Shown in pieces: positions 54,737-64,000 of a stretch of DNA of 64,000 nucleotides. A model generated the notes under the pieces. It searched no databases. It had not been told where the DNA came from and worked only from the letters and a program-made list of their open reading frames with translations. The stretch covers positions 6,379,151 to 6,443,150 of the forward strand of contig NC_003071.7 of assembly GCF_000001735.4 (NCBI RefSeq), in the 5' to 3' direction. This stretch comes from Arabidopsis thaliana (lineage: Eukaryota > Streptophyta > Magnoliopsida > Brassicales > Brassicaceae). Made by a program: the position numbers and the translations under genes. Each line of letters begins with the position of its first letter. Within the stretch, counting starts at the first letter, position 1.

Positions 54737-56330
54737 ATGGCCAACCGCATCCCGTACTCTGCAAAAGGAAAAGGCTTAGCAGACTACCATAAAGAGTCAC
54801 CATCAGATCTCAAGAGAAACGATGAGAGAGTGGTGGAAGAAAGAAGAGGATCTTACCACAAACAAGAGAACGTCAAACGATCTGCAGATGATTTTTCAGC
54901 CCCAGCCCCCAAGAGAATCAGAGCCCCAGATATGGATATTTCAGATCTGATAGAAGAAAATCACCTCACTCTCATGGGAAGACTGACAAATCCTGCTGCT
55001 CAAAGACTATGGTCTCTAATATCAGGCTCTCGAACCGTTGGAATTTTAAAGGGAAAGCTATAGGCTCAGATCTAGGCAATGGTTGCTTCTAGTTCATCTT
55101 TGAGATTGAAGAAAACCTTGAAAAAGTACTGGCTAACAGACCATATCACTTCGACCAATGGATGGTCATTCTCCAAAGATGGGAGCCAATCATCTCTTCT
55201 ACTTTCCCGTCTTTGATTCCCTTCTAGGTTGAGCTCCAAGGTCTCCCAAAGCACTACTAAAACAACAATTGATATACAAGATAGGAGAGGAAATTGGAGA
55301 GGTGCTGGACCATGAGATTACCCCTTCAGCTGCAAAGATAAGACTTCAGATCAATGGCCTTGAACCACTAACAAAAGAAACAGTAGTGGAGTTCACTGAT
55401 GGTCAAGAAGCTTTAGTAACCTTGGATTACAAAAACTTAAAGAAGCATTGCACACACTGTCATAGGCTCTCACATGGAATGGATAATTGCCCTGGTCTAG
55501 AACAAGAAAAAGTTGTCTCCGCTACAAAAGGAAATATCCCTCCAGCAAGAGTACCTGCAAAATCATTTCAGGATCATGAGTACAAATCTTCAAGGCCTGG
55601 ATCCCACTCCAGAAACTCCTCTTCGGCACAAGCCAGATCCTCCTACCCTCAAAGAGATCAGGACCTTCGCAGTAGAAGAATTGATAACAAAGATCTCAGG
55701 AATAGCAACTACCTAAACCGTAGTTCCTCTACTCACAGGACTCCAAGCTATAGAAGATCTCCCCCTCGATTTCTTGACTATTCTAGGAGGGAATTTACAA
55801 GAGAACGTCACAGATATCAAGCTCCTAGTCAAAACTATAGCCTGCAATGGAGAGAGAAATCTTACCTACAGACTGTGGCTTACACAGACCACTCAACCTC
55901 CTCTAGAGCTAGGAGGCCGCCTCTAGAGAGAACATCTTGTGCAGGTGAATCTTCCCATTAACCACTTCCCATACCAACTACTGAGGAAGTTATGGACGAA
56001 TTAAGGGAGATCACAGTTCAATATACTAGCTGCGCTGATCCGACAGAGAGTTTAGCCCGCAAACAGAGAGTCCTGCAAGGGGAAAATCGTGGGTTAATGG
56101 CAGAAACTGCAGAACAAATAATTGCTACAGCAGCAAGACTAAACCAACTCTCTGAGCTACCAAACCAAGACAAATCGGGGGCTACCTTACTAGAGCCATT
56201 AACAGAGAACAATCTACCAGAACAGCAACTAGAAGAACCATCCCTGGAAGGCCCCCTCTTGCAAAACCAATCAACAAAAGCCCCATTCATCTCTCAGGGG
56301 CCAAATCTAGCAAAAGAAACAAAGTTCTGA
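54737..56330 (+). pseudogene. LINE ORF1 (nucleic-acid-binding protein), broken
   Basis: It begins MANRIPYSAKGKGLADYHKE and is interrupted after 108 codons. After frameshifts it resumes at 55269 with a stretch typical of plant LINE ORF1 (DUF4283-type end), then the CCHC knuckle CTHCHRLSHGMDNC. A long basic Arg/Ser-rich region (to 55961) follows, and then a further frame (55992-56330). ORF1 proteins coat the LINE RNA. No continuous frame exists. Confidence 0.8.
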
Positions 56331-56539
56331 TTCAAAATTCACCAAGAAGAAGAGTGATTGTAGCAAGCGCTGCTCTACAGAATATTACAAAGAGAAAACC
56401 AGCTAAGCAAAGACTTACATTGATAGAATAGGAGGCTGGTCCGTCCAATAGCAGAGCACCAAACCAGGCTGTTATTATTCCTGCAATAGTGAAGAATAGA
56501 GTGGATTTTCAGAATCCACAGTCTTCTCTTCCTTAAAAG

Positions 56540-59500
56540 CGGTAAGCTGGAACTGTTGGGGTCTTGGGAACCCCATGACAGTTCGGCGGCTGGTGGAGAT
56601 ACAAAAGACTATCTCCCCTGATTTACTGTTCCTCATGGAGACAAAAAACTCTGATGACTTTGTACTTCAGAAGCTCCATGATCTGCAATTCACATCCCAC
56701 AAACTGGTGTCACCACAAGGTCGAGGAGGAGGTCTAGCTTTACTGTGGAAGCAGAATGTGGATCTTGAGGTGCTCCAGGATAATCTAAACTTTATAGATA
56801 CCCGCATAACGGCAGAAGGCCACAGTTTCTTTGCAACCTTTATCTATGGATAACCGGAAAGAGCAAAAAGAAAAGAAGTTTGGAATCAACTTTCAACAAT
56901 AGGCCAAAATAGATCAGACCCTTGGTGGCTAACTGGGGACTTCAATGATATTGTAGACTCTTCTGAAAAGCAAGGATGCATAATTAGACCGGAAGGTACC
57001 TTTGTAGACCTGAGAACTTTAATGTCAGAATGTGACCTCTATGATCTCCAACATGCTGGTAATTTTCTCTCTTGGAGGGGCAAACGTCATGATCACCTAG
57101 TCTTCTGCCGCCTAGATAGATCGATGTCAAACAGCAGCTGGGGTGAAGAATACCCCTCTGGAAGAAGTGAATACCTCCTGTTTGAAGCTTCAGATCATAG
57201 GCCACTTGTTACTTATTTTGACCTGCAAAAGAAAAGAAAGAAAGGACTTTTCAGGTACGATAGAAGGTATAAGAAGAATAAAGAGATAACACAATTAATT
57301 GTGCAAAACTGGAGAGGTAATGTGTATGAGGAGGTGGATATTAAAATCAGTAAATGCAGAAGGGCTATTATTGAATGGAGTAAAGAGAAACAGATTAATA
57401 GCTAGAAAAGAGTAAGGGATTACCAAGAGCAGCTGGAATCAACAATGATAGACCCAACCTCATCTACAGAAACTATTGCTAGAATAAACAATGAGTTAAG
57501 CAGTGCCTACAAGGAAGAAGAAGAGTTCTGGAAACAACACAACAGGCAGCTTTGGCTAACTCTTGGAGACAGGAACACCGGTTATTTCCATGCAATAACA
57601 TAAAGCAGAAAGGCAATTAACAAATTCTCGGTCATTGAGAATGAAGAGGGACATAGTGTGTTTACAGAAGACAAGATCCTAGGAGTTATCTTAGACTATT
57701 ATCAGCAATTGTTCACAAAACAAGAGACTCATGAAGACACGTGCTGGTCCATAGTTCAAGAGGCTCTATCACCGTGTATATGAGAGGACACGAATAACAA
57801 GCTGATAACAGTACCTTCTGCAGAGGAGATCAAACTAGCTTGCTTCTCCATCCACCCAGATAAGGCACCTGGTCCTGACGGGTTTTCGGCTAGCTTCTAT
57901 CAAACAAACTGGGATACAGTCAAAGAACAGGTTACTAGAGAGATCCAAGAGTTCTTTTCCTCTAGGGTCCTGCCCTGCAACATCAATAATACACATGTTA
58001 GACTTATTCCCAAAATCAAAAGCCCTAAAAGAATGTTAGAATACAGACCAATAGCGCTCTGCTCAGTGTATTACAAGATCATTGCTAAACTCCTCACTAA
58101 GAGACTCCAACCTATTCTTGCTGCAGTCATCTCGGAGAATCAAAGTGCCTTTGTTGCTCAAAGAGCAATTGCAGACAATGTGCTAATCACCCACGAGGTT
58201 CTCCATTATCTACATACATCCGGAGCTAAAAAACAATGCTACATGGCCGTAAAGACGGACATGAGTAAACATATGACAGAATAGAATGGGTTTTTGTTAG
58301 AATAGTGCTGGAAAAGCTGGGTTTCCACCACGTTTGGATTGGGTGGATTATGCAGGTATCACTTCAGTCTCTTATTCTTACCAGCTCAATGGATCTGCTC
58401 AAGGACTTATTACTCCACAGAGAGGTCTGCGCCAAGGAGACCCACTGTCTCCATATGTCTTCATCCTTTGTAGCGAAGTCCTGTCAGGTCTATGTATCAA
58501 AGCTCAACGTGAAAACAACCTTACAGGAATTAAAGTGGGAAAGAAGAGCCCCAGATTGAATCACATGCTGTTTGCAGACGACACTATGTTCTTCTGCAAA
58601 TCTGATGCAAAAGAGTGCACTGCATTGCTAGACATTCTGCACAAGTATGAGGTTGCTTCGGGCCAAAAGATCAATTCACAAAAGTCTGCAGTGACTTTCT
58701 CTGCAAAAACACAAGCTACTGAGAAAGATAGGGTCAAAATGCATATGGGAATTCCAAATGAAGGAGGTTCAGGCAAGTATCTAGGATTACATGAATTGTT
58801 TGGTCGAAAAAAGAAGGACTTGTTTAACATGATAGTGGACCGGATAAGGCAACGTGCATGCAGTTGGTCCTCCAAATTCCTCTCTGCAGCAGGAAAGGTC
58901 ATCATGTTAAAATCAGTTCTTGCATCAATGCCAGCATATACTATGTCATGCTTTAAACTCACTGGATCATTATATAAGAGAATTCAATCTGCCTTGACAA
59001 GATTTTGGTGGGATGACTCAATGGAAAAGAAGAAAATGTGTTGGGTTTTTTGGAAGACCCTAATAAAAGCAAAATTAGCAGGAGGTTTAGGCTTCAGAGA
59101 CTTTCAGAGTTTTAATGACGCCGTCCTTGCCAAGTTGAGCTGGCGGATCCTTACAAAGCCTGATTGCCTTTTGACAAAAACCTTCCTTGGTAAGTAGTGT
59201 CATACTAACCAATTCCTAGACAGTAGACCTCCAGCATCTTGTTCACATGGTTGGAGAGGGATTTGCATAGGCAAAGAGTTGCTCAAATCTCAACTGGGAA
59301 GAATTATAGGAGATGGCACCTCTTCTAACTTGTGGACTGACCCTTGGCTGTCTCTAAACTTTCCCGCAACTCCTATGGGTCCACCAACAGAAAGTACTCA
59401 GAATCTATCGGTGGCACATCTCATATCCCATGTTTCATTAGACTGGGACAGGGAGAAAATTTCACAAATCTTACCGGAGCTGGAGAATGATATCCTTGAG

Positions 59501-60556
59501 ATCAAGTTGAGTGCTTTTGGGGCCAAGGATCGTTACGCCTGGTTGCCAGCAAAGGATGGATCCTACAACACAAAATCCGGTTACTATGAAAGCCTCAACA
59601 GGATCCGAATGCTAGAAAAAAATCCCACACAAGAAGCAAACCTTGGTTTTGCATGAACAAAGGATATTTGGAATATTAAAACTTCCCCGAAAACCAAGTT
59701 CTTCCTCTGGAAGCTGATGAAAGGGGCTCTCCCTTTAGGTGAGCACCTAAGAACTAGACACATAAATGACACAGCTTTGTGTACCTTATGTGGAAACGAG
59801 GAATCAGTCCTGCACTTATTCTTCAAGTGTCCCTTTGCCAAGCAAGTCTGGGACCTGGCTCCTTTCAAAAATTCTTTATCCGGCGATCGTATTCCATCTC
59901 TGAGAGCAGGAATCGAAGCCTCCAAACTCTTGATTTGTCTTCCTCCAACGGGCTTAAACGCAGGGCCTCTGCTGCCTTGGATTGTTTGGGCGATCTGGAT
60001 AGCCAGAAACCAAAAGATTTTTAACAACAAAAGCTATTCTCAGATGGACACTCTATCTCATGCAATTACCCTGGCTAGGGAATCGCAAAAAGCACAGGGC
60101 CAATTGGATCCCACAAAGAAGAAGAGCATCCGGAAAACTCGAAGAAGTCAGGAAACAGAATCTCACCTCTGTTTCACAGATGCTCTATGGTCTGAAAGCT
60201 CCAAATCTGCAGGTTTCGGTTGGATCATCAAATTCCGTCGATCTGGTTTTCGCAGCAAAGGATCAGCATCGGATTCCCATATCAGATCCCTGGTTGTTGC
60301 TGAGGCAATCGCCATTCAACTGGCACTGAAGCAGAGCCTTCGACTAGGGATCACGTATCTTGCAATCGTCTCAGATGCCAAACAGGTTATCGAGACCATC
60401 AATTCGGAGACTCCATCGATGGAACTCCATGAGATTCTTCATGATATCCTAATTTTATCTTTAAATTTAGTAAAATTTCCTTTAATTTTATTCCAAGATC
60501 TGAGAATCAAGAGGCATATGCCATTGCTAAACATTCTCTCCGAAACTTGGCTATAA
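56540..60556 (+). pseudogene. LINE ORF2 (endonuclease, reverse transcriptase, RNase H), broken
   Basis: Read through its stops, it shows in order: AP-type endonuclease (SWNCWGLGNP, FLMETKN, LTGDFNDI, ASDHRPL); reverse transcriptase (PDKAPGPDGFSASFYQ, RPIALCSVYYKIIAK, RQGDPLSPYVFILCSE, and the catalytic FADD in HMLFADDTMFF); zf-RVT (LCTLCGNEESVLHLFFKCPF); and RNase H (CFTDALW, AEAIAIQLAL, VSDAKQVIETI). In-frame stops lie near 56851, 57403, 57601, 57781, 59195 and 59654, with frameshifts near 58280-58330 and 60440-60480. At 59654 a TGA stands where the family has Trp (TGG). Confidence 0.9.
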
Positions 60557-60614
60557 TGCCTTAGAGGCTTTAATGAAAGAGTTTCCTTTGCCAAAAAAAA
60601 AGAAGGGTTAAATC

Positions 60615-62050
60615 AATATGGGGTGATATGATACATTGAATGTATGTGATATTTTTTTTAATTTGTGGGCTGTGTTGTTTTTTTGCCAAAAAATAATAAT
60701 TTAAATTTTTAATTAATGAAATCTTAATATTAATTAAGCGGATGACAAATAAATAAGTTAATGAAATCTCAAGATGACGTGGCGTATGGAGAGAATGTTT
60801 TAAAAATGATGATGCGGACACATGGAAAAGCCTCAATGAACTTCTTTTATTAGTAGTAGATTTTTTTTCCTAGATCCCGTCGCTCAAAAATGCATTCTAA
60901 CACCAAGGATCTTGTAAACGCAGAGTCTAGATCTACTCTCTTTCTCCATCGTCGCAGCCGCCTCAGCTTCAACGGCTATTTCATCCTTCTCCTTGCTATC
61001 GCTCTCTCTTCCATTGATGAAAGCTCAAGCTCTTTTCCAACAAATGACAGTTTTGACGTTTGAGCTCTTCGATGTCTCTTCCACTACTCCCCTCTTCAAT
61101 CTCAGTTAACGCTGTTTGAAACCCTAATCCTACATCCATAAAGGATATTGTCTCTTAGATCCGTTACCAAGCTTTTGAAGATTCTCGATCTGCAAGACGT
61201 CAAGTAAAAAATGCGGGTGAGATCAAACCCAAAGATTCATCTCTTCTCACTTTCGTTTACAGATGGTCATACACAACCCTTTGCTTCTCCAAATGTCGAT
61301 TTTAGGCACTAGACGATTTTTGTATTTGATTGCAATTTCTTTGTTTGGGTTATTTTCAACGAAGTCTTGTTAATTTCCTGATTTTTATCATTTTCGAAGT
61401 TTGATTGTTAGGATAAAGATTCTGAAGATTGGCGAAGGATTGAAGCCTTGAAGAGAACGCAGGTGGTCGTGAGAGAGAGAGAGGAGACTTTGTTTTTTTT
61501 TTAATTGTTTTTTTGGTGTATTTTAATTGTTATTTCTCATTGTAAATATAATTATAAATTATTATTTTAATACTGATAAATTAAATTGGAGCTTTTAGAA
61601 ATTGAAAATCAAAATTGAAAATTGAAAATTGAAAATTGAAAATTTATTATTCAAATTTCAAAATTAAATTCAGGTATTTATAGAATATATGATTGCATAT
61701 AAGAAAGCGCTATAATAATTAAAAGTACAATAGCACAAAGAAAATCCGTTATATTATGTCTTTGACCTATTATGACAGACGATGATAGAGCGCTTCTTAA
61801 AACACTATAGTATCGTTACATAGCTTTATTCGAATGCTACAAAAGGTCAATATTCTCGTAGTGTATACTTTTCAAATTTTGTCTTCAATTCCAAAATACA
61901 AAAGAACCAATATTTTTATTATAAAAATAAAAATATATAACTATAGATTAAGAATCTTCACATTCTGCAAAACAACTTTAACTCTTCAAAAAGTATTTGG
62001 TGGCACCCATGGGTTAATAAACACTTGGTAGATGAGTTCATTTGGCACTA
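60615..62050. other. Intergenic region with a GC-richer island
   Basis: 60880-61470 is more GC-rich than its flanks and resembles a plant gene leader (ACCCTAATCC, CTTCTCC runs). No long frame was found, so it may be a gene fragment. An imperfect GAAAATT tandem repeat lies at about 61603-61643. Confidence 0.4.
60890..61063 (+). CDS. Small hypothetical ORF with one hydrophobic segment
   Basis: A 57-residue frame starting MHSNTKDLVNAESRSTLF, followed by a basic patch (HRRSRLSF) and a hydrophobic segment (NGYFILLLAIALSSI), then a polar Ser-rich tail. The layout resembles the N-terminus of a type II membrane protein, perhaps a captured 5' gene fragment. I do not recognise it and there is no evidence that it is expressed. 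Confidence 0.2.
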   Translation: MHSNTKDLVNAESRSTLFLHRRSRLSFNGYFILLLAIALSSIDESSSSFPTNDSFDV

Positions 62051-62051
62051 A

Positions 62052-62307
62052 GGGTGTGAATGGTTGCGGTGGTTGAGGTGGACAAATTCGTCTGCGAATT
62101 AGACCGCTTTTGATTTACCATTCATCAATTAGAGTCTGTAGTAGTACGAATCAAGAAAAATAAAAGAAAATCGATGCCGACCAACTACAAACCGCTTTTA
62201 CATACAAATAGAGCTTGTACGTGGTGGTTTATTATCCGCCCTAAAAATAGAGCCGACTAAACAGCCGACGGATTTGTCCACCCTGACCACGGTAACCATT
62301 CAAACCC
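62052..62307. mobile_element. MITE with TAA target duplication (PIF/Harbinger-like)
   Basis: The two ends, GGGTGTGAATGGTTGCGGTG and, on the other strand, GGGTTTGAATGGTTACCGTG, are inverted repeats that continue imperfectly for about 45 bp (GGTGGACAAATTCGTC / GGTGGACAAATCCGTC). TAA lies on each side (62049-62051 and 62308-62310). At 256 bp, with no coding capacity, it is a MITE. Confidence 0.75.
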
Positions 62308-62310
62308 TAA

Positions 62311-64000
62311 ATAAAAGTTGAATAAAATTATATGAGAATTCCAATCTTTATATTTTTATTTAATTAGGTAGATAATTAAGTCCTCAAAATTATAATAAAA
62401 CTATATATGTTTTAATATATTTGGCATAAGTACCTTTCACATTCCAAAACATTATGCATTGCTTTATGATGTAGCATTTCTTTTCAATTATTTATCGAAC
62501 CACAATTTGCAATTAATCAACTCACCAAGAATACACACAATTGCTTAATCTAAGCTAATAAGGTGATTTTGAGTGTTCTAAATCTTAGTAACAATGCAAT
62601 ACAAAGGTAAAAGAAAGCAAGGGACAAAAGACTAACAAGTTTCGAAAGTAAATAAAGCGGAAACTAACAAATTACTAAGTGATAATTAAAGACAAATTCT
62701 CGGGTTAAGGCAATCGATTAGAAATGATAAAGAGATGGATTATGGAGCATCAAACAACTTCTAAAAAGCAATGATCCTTAAGCCATAGAACACTAAGCAA
62801 GACTAACACATTTCCATGATATTAATCTCTTTACTAATCAATCAATCATCAACAATTTCCAAAGGCAATCAAATGATCAATAAGCATAAATAACAAGTCT
62901 ATCTAGCCACTAATCACCCTAATCAACAATTTCCAAAGGTAATGTATGAAAAGCACTTAAAGATTTTGGTTCGGGAATTTCATCGAACACCTTCCGGGCA
63001 TGAAATTCCTAGTGTCTAAATCAACATGATCAATGTTGATCTAGCCTTAATAGCAACCAATAAGTAAGGATCTTAAGTAACCTAGCCCTAAACTCCATAA
63101 CCCAACATTTAAACCATCCTAATCTTCCCTAACCAAAGAACTTTAAAAGACTATTCACTCATGATTATGAAAGCACAAAGCAATGGGTTTGTTCTTTGTG
63201 TAATGATAATTAGAGAAGGTAGATGAGAGATTTATAAGAAGTAATTGATATAGAAACTTAAGAACGCAATATTCATACAAAAACTTAAGATAAAGAACCC
63301 TAAGAAAAGTTTTGATCTCTCAAACAAAAGCTTTTTTTCTAAAACTAGGTTAAGAGTATTTACAGTAATGAGAAAATAAACCAGATCAACCAGAAAAAAC
63401 CCGGGTTTTAACCCGGTTTAGAAAAGCAATCGACCAAGCAATAGATCACTTGGTAGATTCGAATATCGTCCACAACATTAATCCTTGACCAATCGACCAC
63501 GCAATCGACCACTTTGGTAGATTCAGATTTCCTCTATAGCTCTAGTCATGACCAATCGACCACACAATCGACCACTTTGCTAGATTCAAATTTCCTCCGT
63601 AACTCTGGTCCTGACCAATAGACCAAGCAATCGGCCGCTTGGTCTATTGTCCTGCACTTTTCTTCTTTGGTCACTTTACATTCTCTTAACTCCTTTGTTT
63701 TCTCCAAAACTCTAAACTCCATTCATGTACCTAAGAAAACCAAATGCAAATGCAACACTATATGCCAAAATATGAATGCAAAGCAACAAAAACTAAGAGA
63801 AAAGGGGTTTTAAAACAACCAAAAACACTAGATATCACTTTACCGATAAAGCGGATAAGTTGGCCCTAGCCAAGCTAGCTAGCTACTTTGATGCCTACGT
63901 GCATTCCTCCTCAAGAAATAGATAGCAGTTTGGGAACACATACAAATACAGATAAAATCAAGTTGAGGATGATTGGCTATAAGATAAGATGTGTGATTCT
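62311..64000. other. Repeat-rich region of unknown type, possibly part of a Gypsy-type element
   Basis: Less AT-rich than the surroundings, with internally repeated phrases (CAACAATTTCCAAAGG twice; GATCAA/AATCAA runs) and a 63-bp tandem array near its right part. No LTR end, primer site or coding frame was identified inside the window, so the class is a guess. Confidence 0.3.
63424..63650. repeat. 63-bp tandem repeat, about 3.5 copies
   Basis: Units start at 63424, 63487, 63550 and 63613, exactly 63 bp apart, each resembling GACCAATCGACCACGCAATC and then CACTTTGGTAGATTC. The unit itself contains a shorter internal repeat of AATCGACCA. Confidence 0.85.

Larger units (their letters stand above)
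54130..60600 (+). mobile_element. Full-length L1-type LINE with RNase H (Ta11-like), 6.47 kb
   Basis: It is bounded by a perfect 14-bp target duplication and ends in a short A-run (CCAAAAAAAA). A 5' UTR of about 600 bp leads into ORF1 with a nucleocapsid-type knuckle. ORF2 follows with endonuclease, reverse transcriptase, zf-RVT and RNase H regions. An intact duplication at both ends shows that this is a full-length insertion, not a 5'-truncated one. Many stops and several frameshifts mean it is no longer active. Confidence 0.93.
54116..60614 (+). repeat. 14-bp target duplication of the LINE
   Basis: AGAAGGGTTAAATC occurs at 54116-54129 and again at 60601-60614 directly after the poly-A tail. 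Confidence 0.93.

Overview
The window looks like nuclear DNA of a Brassicaceae plant, almost certainly Arabidopsis thaliana. Eight intact-looking genes with plant-type short introns occur in the order I recall for chromosome 2 around AT2G14846 to AT2G14935: type-2 lipid-transfer protein, SAGA-Tad1 protein, Mpv17/PMP22 protein, SF3B6-like RRM, SWIB protein, AGP9, GASA7, DUF760 plastid protein, ST4A-type sulfotransferase and a defensin-like peptide. Locus names come from memory of gene order and protein families; no search was run. The AT-rich spacers, nested transposons and decayed relics fit a pericentromeric arm.

Layout. 1-2589: right part of a minus-strand CACTA transposon, split by a 687-bp hAT-type element with a perfect 8-bp target duplication. 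3280-3579: lipid-transfer protein, with a Helitron 3' end 16 bp after its stop. 7250-10413: SAGA-Tad1 and Mpv17 genes, converging. 10605-13870: transposon-rich stretch with a near-perfect 42-bp-arm hairpin, the frameshifted SF3B6-like gene whose 3' end runs into a foldback element, and a possible non-coding retroposon. 14536-15691: SWIB gene. 17335-18475: a palindrome of about 1.1 kb. 20529-21605: AGP9. 23245-26810: two LINE RNase H relics, a tRNA-type SINE and GASA7. 27807-29865: DUF760 gene. 30252-33415: a Harbinger-type element carrying a minisatellite, and a TIR element with a Helitron end inside. 34700-40086: sulfotransferase relics and the intact gene, with a 5S rRNA/SINE chimera between them. 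43080-48145: complete Copia element with 383-bp LTRs. 48820-49500: F-box/DUF295 relic. 50490-53566: two oppositely oriented MULE-like copies around a defensin-like gene, then a Helitron end. 54130-60600: full-length L1-type LINE with a 14-bp target duplication. 62052-62307: a MITE, followed to the window end by unassigned repeat-rich DNA with a 63-bp tandem repeat.

The host genes do not form a pathway. They cover cell-wall and secreted proteins (lipid-transfer protein, AGP9, GASA7, defensin-like), organelle proteins (Mpv17, SWIB, DUF760), nuclear gene expression (SAGA-Tad1, SF3B6-like) and sulfonation. The most unusual item is the 208-bp insert at 36103-36310. It starts exactly at nucleotide 1 of 5S rRNA, switches after about 59 nt to a tRNA-type SINE body with a poly-A tail, and is flanked by 15-16-bp direct repeats. 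That is the expected signature of template switching during LINE-driven retroposition.
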